Of a DNA stretch of 6,900 nucleotides, positions 5,231 to 6,900 are shown piece by piece; the stretch's first letter is position 1, and every line of letters starts with the position of its first letter. A model generated the notes under the pieces. It saw only the letters and a program-made list of their open reading frames with translations, was not told the origin of the DNA and made no database searches. The translations under genes were made by a program, and so were the position numbers. Source of the stretch: VGCC01 sp040381195. GTDB lineage: Bacteria > Actinomycetota > Actinomycetes > S36-B12. The stretch spans positions 1-6,900 of the forward strand of contig JBEIHR010000097.1 in the NCBI GenBank assembly GCA_040381195.1, in the 5' to 3' direction.

Positions 5231-6187
5231 GTGACTGTGCCCCAGGCCGACCTGCACGTGGTCAGCGGCAAAGGCGGAACGGGGAAGACGACGGTCGCCG
5301 CGGCACTAGCCCTCGCGCTCGCCGCGGAGGGCCGGCGCACCCTCCTGATGGAGGTCGAAGGCAGGCAGGGAATCGCGCAGCTTTTCGATGTCCCCCCGCT
5401 TCCCTACGCGGAGACGCGTGTTGCAGTGGCCCCCGAGGGCGGGGAAGTGTGGGCCCTCGCGGTGGATCCGGAGGACGCACTCCTGGACTACCTCGAAATC
5501 TTCTACAACCTGCGACGTGCGGGAAGTGCACTGCGCAAGATGGGGGCGATCGATTTCGCCACCACGATCGCTCCGGGACTTCGCGATGTGCTGCTGACCG
5601 GTAAGGCCGTCGAGGTTGTGCGCCGCAAGGACAAGGGGGAGGGCTACGACGCAGTCGTTCTCGATGCCCCACCCACGGGCCGGATCGCCGCATTTCTCAA
5701 TGTGAACTCCGAGGTTTCCGGGCTCGCGCGCGTTGGCCCGATTCACAATCACGCCGAACTCGTGATGAGCGTCATCGCCTCACCGCGCACCGTGGTGCAC
5801 TTGGTCACGCTGCTCGAGGAGATGCCCGTTCAGGAAACGTTGGATGGCATCGACGAGCTCCGCCATGCGGGACTCCCCCTCGGAGCCATCATCGTCAATA
5901 TGGTGCGCCGCGGTTCCTTGGACGTCACCGACCTGGCGCAGGCCTCGGCGGGTCTAGCGATCACCGAACAACTCCGCAGTGCCGGGATCACCCGTGATGC
6001 GGACGCGGTGGCCTCGCTTCTCCTCGACGAAGCACGGGATCTGGCCCAGCGCCTCGCCCTGGAGGACACCGAACGCGCTCGGTTGGTGGGAACGGGGCTT
6101 CCCGTCCTCGAGTTGCCGCTCCTTCGTGGTGGGGTGGACCTCGGTGGACTGTTCACACTTGCGGCGCAGCTTCGGGGTGTGTCATGA
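5231..6187 (+). CDS. bagA: ArsA/Get3-like ATPase, BagA-type (first subunit)
   Basis: A cytoplasmic ArsA/Get3-family P-loop ATPase of 318 residues. It matches M. tuberculosis Rv3679 (BagA), a Get3 homologue that with BagB is linked to resistance to glycerol and nitric oxide. The deviant Walker A is GKGGTGKTT at 13-21, with signature Lys14 and P-loop Lys19. MEVEGRQGIAQLFDVPPLPY at 40-59 and the segment FATTIAPGLRDVLLTGK at 109-125 are near identical to Rv3679 as I remember it. Switch II is LDAPPTGR at 144-151. There is no cysteine in the protein, so it lacks the zinc-binding CxxC of eukaryotic Get3, and true tail-anchored targeting cannot be assumed. The GTG at 5231 is chosen because a -10-like TACTGT lies six bases upstream and homology begins just after it; the frame is open further upstream, to 5156 or beyond. 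The stop overlaps bagB by four bases (ATGA), so the two are co-translated. Confidence 0.93.
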   Translation: MTVPQADLHVVSGKGGTGKTTVAAALALALAAEGRRTLLMEVEGRQGIAQLFDVPPLPYAETRVAVAPEGGEVWALAVDPEDALLDYLEIFYNLRRAGSALRKMGAIDFATTIAPGLRDVLLTGKAVEVVRRKDKGEGYDAVVLDAPPTGRIAAFLNVNSEVSGLARVGPIHNHAELVMSVIASPRTVVHLVTLLEEMPVQETLDGIDELRHAGLPLGAIIVNMVRRGSLDVTDLAQASAGLAITEQLRSAGITRDADAVASLLLDEARDLAQRLALEDTERARLVGTGLPVLELPLLRGGVDLGGLFTLAAQLRGVS

Positions 6188-6900
6188 CCACCTTCGATCT
6201 CGACGCGCTGATCGATGATCCGCTCATCCGCACAATCGTGTGCACAGGTTCCGGCGGCGTTGGCAAGACCACTACAGCGGCAGCCCTCGGCGTGCGTGCG
6301 GCCGAGCGCGGCCGACGCGTGTGCGTGCTCACCATCGATCCTGCGAAGCGCCTCGCGCAGGCCATGGGCCTGTCGCGACTGGATAACTCCCCGCGCCCAG
6401 TCACCGGCATCACGAACGGTTCACTCGACGCGATGATGCTGGACATGAAACGAACCTTCGATGAGGTCGTGGAAGCACATGCTGATCCCGAACGCGCAGC
6501 GCAGATCCTTGCGAACCCCTTCTATCAAGCACTGTCTTCATCATTCGCCGGAACGCAGGAGTACATGGCGATGGAGAAGCTCGGCCAGCTCCGCAGTCAA
6601 TCGGATGCGAATGGCACCTGGGATCTCATCATCGTGGACACCCCGCCTTCACGCAGTGCCCTGGACTTCCTCGATGCACCGAATCGTCTGGGCGCGTTCC
6701 TCGATGGACGCTTCATTCGCATCCTCACTGCGCCTGCACGTGGGGCCGGTCGCGGTATCGGCCGGTTGGCTGCGATGGGATTCGGCATCTTCACGAACGT
6801 GCTGAGCAAGATTCTGGGCGCGCAGGTCCTCGCGGATATCGGCACCTTCGTCGCGGCGATCGATACAACGTTCGGTGGCTTCCGTGAGCGTGCCGATGCC
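6184..6900 (+). CDS. bagB: ArsA/Get3-like ATPase, BagB-type (second subunit), C-terminus cut by window edge
   Basis: The first 239 residues of the second ArsA/Get3-type ATPase, the counterpart of M. tuberculosis Rv3680 (BagB), which is about 386 residues. The P-loop is GSGGVGKTT at 22-30: it keeps Lys28 but has Ser23 where BagA and classical ArsA have the signature lysine. TIDPAKRLAQAMGL at 50-63 and the switch II segment IIVDTPPSRSALDFLDAP at 149-166 are typical of this branch. From about residue 170 a glycine-rich stretch (ARGAGRGIGRL, then GIFTNVLSKILG) may be part of the client-binding helical region. The ATG at 6184 overlaps the bagA stop by four bases, which indicates coupled translation and probably a heteromeric complex. 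The frame is open at the right edge. In mycobacteria and streptomycetes a WhiB-family gene follows; it would lie outside this window. Confidence 0.92.
   Translation, partial: MTTFDLDALIDDPLIRTIVCTGSGGVGKTTTAAALGVRAAERGRRVCVLTIDPAKRLAQAMGLSRLDNSPRPVTGITNGSLDAMMLDMKRTFDEVVEAHADPERAAQILANPFYQALSSSFAGTQEYMAMEKLGQLRSQSDANGTWDLIIVDTPPSRSALDFLDAPNRLGAFLDGRFIRILTAPARGAGRGIGRLAAMGFGIFTNVLSKILGAQVLADIGTFVAAIDTTFGGFRERADA

Noticed and set aside
5762..5783. A GTGA-N6-TCAT near-palindrome as a Crp operator.
   Set aside because: It lies deep inside bagA and has mismatches in both outer positions (7 of 10 at best). No operator with both half-sites intact was found in the gaps upstream of crp, the tlpA operon, the RidA operon or bagA.

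Overview
The window is a compact, high-GC stretch whose gene content and order match the conserved actinomycete neighbourhood around the cAMP receptor protein gene (Mycobacterium tuberculosis Rv3671c to Rv3680, as I remember it). Crp is 224 residues, the same length as the M. tuberculosis protein, and its helix-turn-helix region is nearly the same. This points to a member of the class Actinomycetia. I cannot name a genus. No tRNA, rRNA, CRISPR array, insertion sequence or long repeat is visible, and coding density is very high, with no gene-free stretch longer than about 55 bases.

Layout. (1) Bases 1-2382, minus strand: an operon reading tlpA-like lipoprotein, then a CoA-pyrophosphatase-like NUDIX hydrolase, then the MarP-type membrane serine protease, which is cut by the left edge. 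(2) Bases 2429-3103, plus strand: crp, divergent from the tlpA operon across only 46 bases. (3) Bases 3083-5177, minus strand: a four-gene operon reading a small DUF4177-like protein, a RidA-family protein, a second NUDIX hydrolase and a metallo-beta-lactamase-fold hydrolase. Its last gene overlaps the 3' end of crp in convergent orientation. (4) Bases 5231-6900, plus strand: a pair of ArsA/Get3-type ATPases (BagA and BagB), the second cut by the right edge. They are divergent from the RidA operon across 53 bases that carry two mirror-image candidate leaderless promoters.

How the parts may fit together (inference). The MarP side is an envelope and acid-stress module: a periplasmic protease, a secreted thiol-disulfide protein and a cytoplasmic NUDIX enzyme. 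The RidA side looks like metabolite repair: reactive-intermediate deamination, a NUDIX hydrolase and a metal-dependent (thio)ester hydrolase, produced together. BagA/BagB are Get3-like ATPases linked in M. tuberculosis to resistance to glycerol and nitric oxide. Crp sits between the modules as the only transcription factor in view, but I found no convincing Crp operator here. The locus is conserved rather than a new system. The points worth a second look are the paired leaderless promoters, the same-frame RidA/NUDIX junction, a changed cAMP-pocket residue in Crp, the absent nth gene and the unlike P-loops of the two ATPases.
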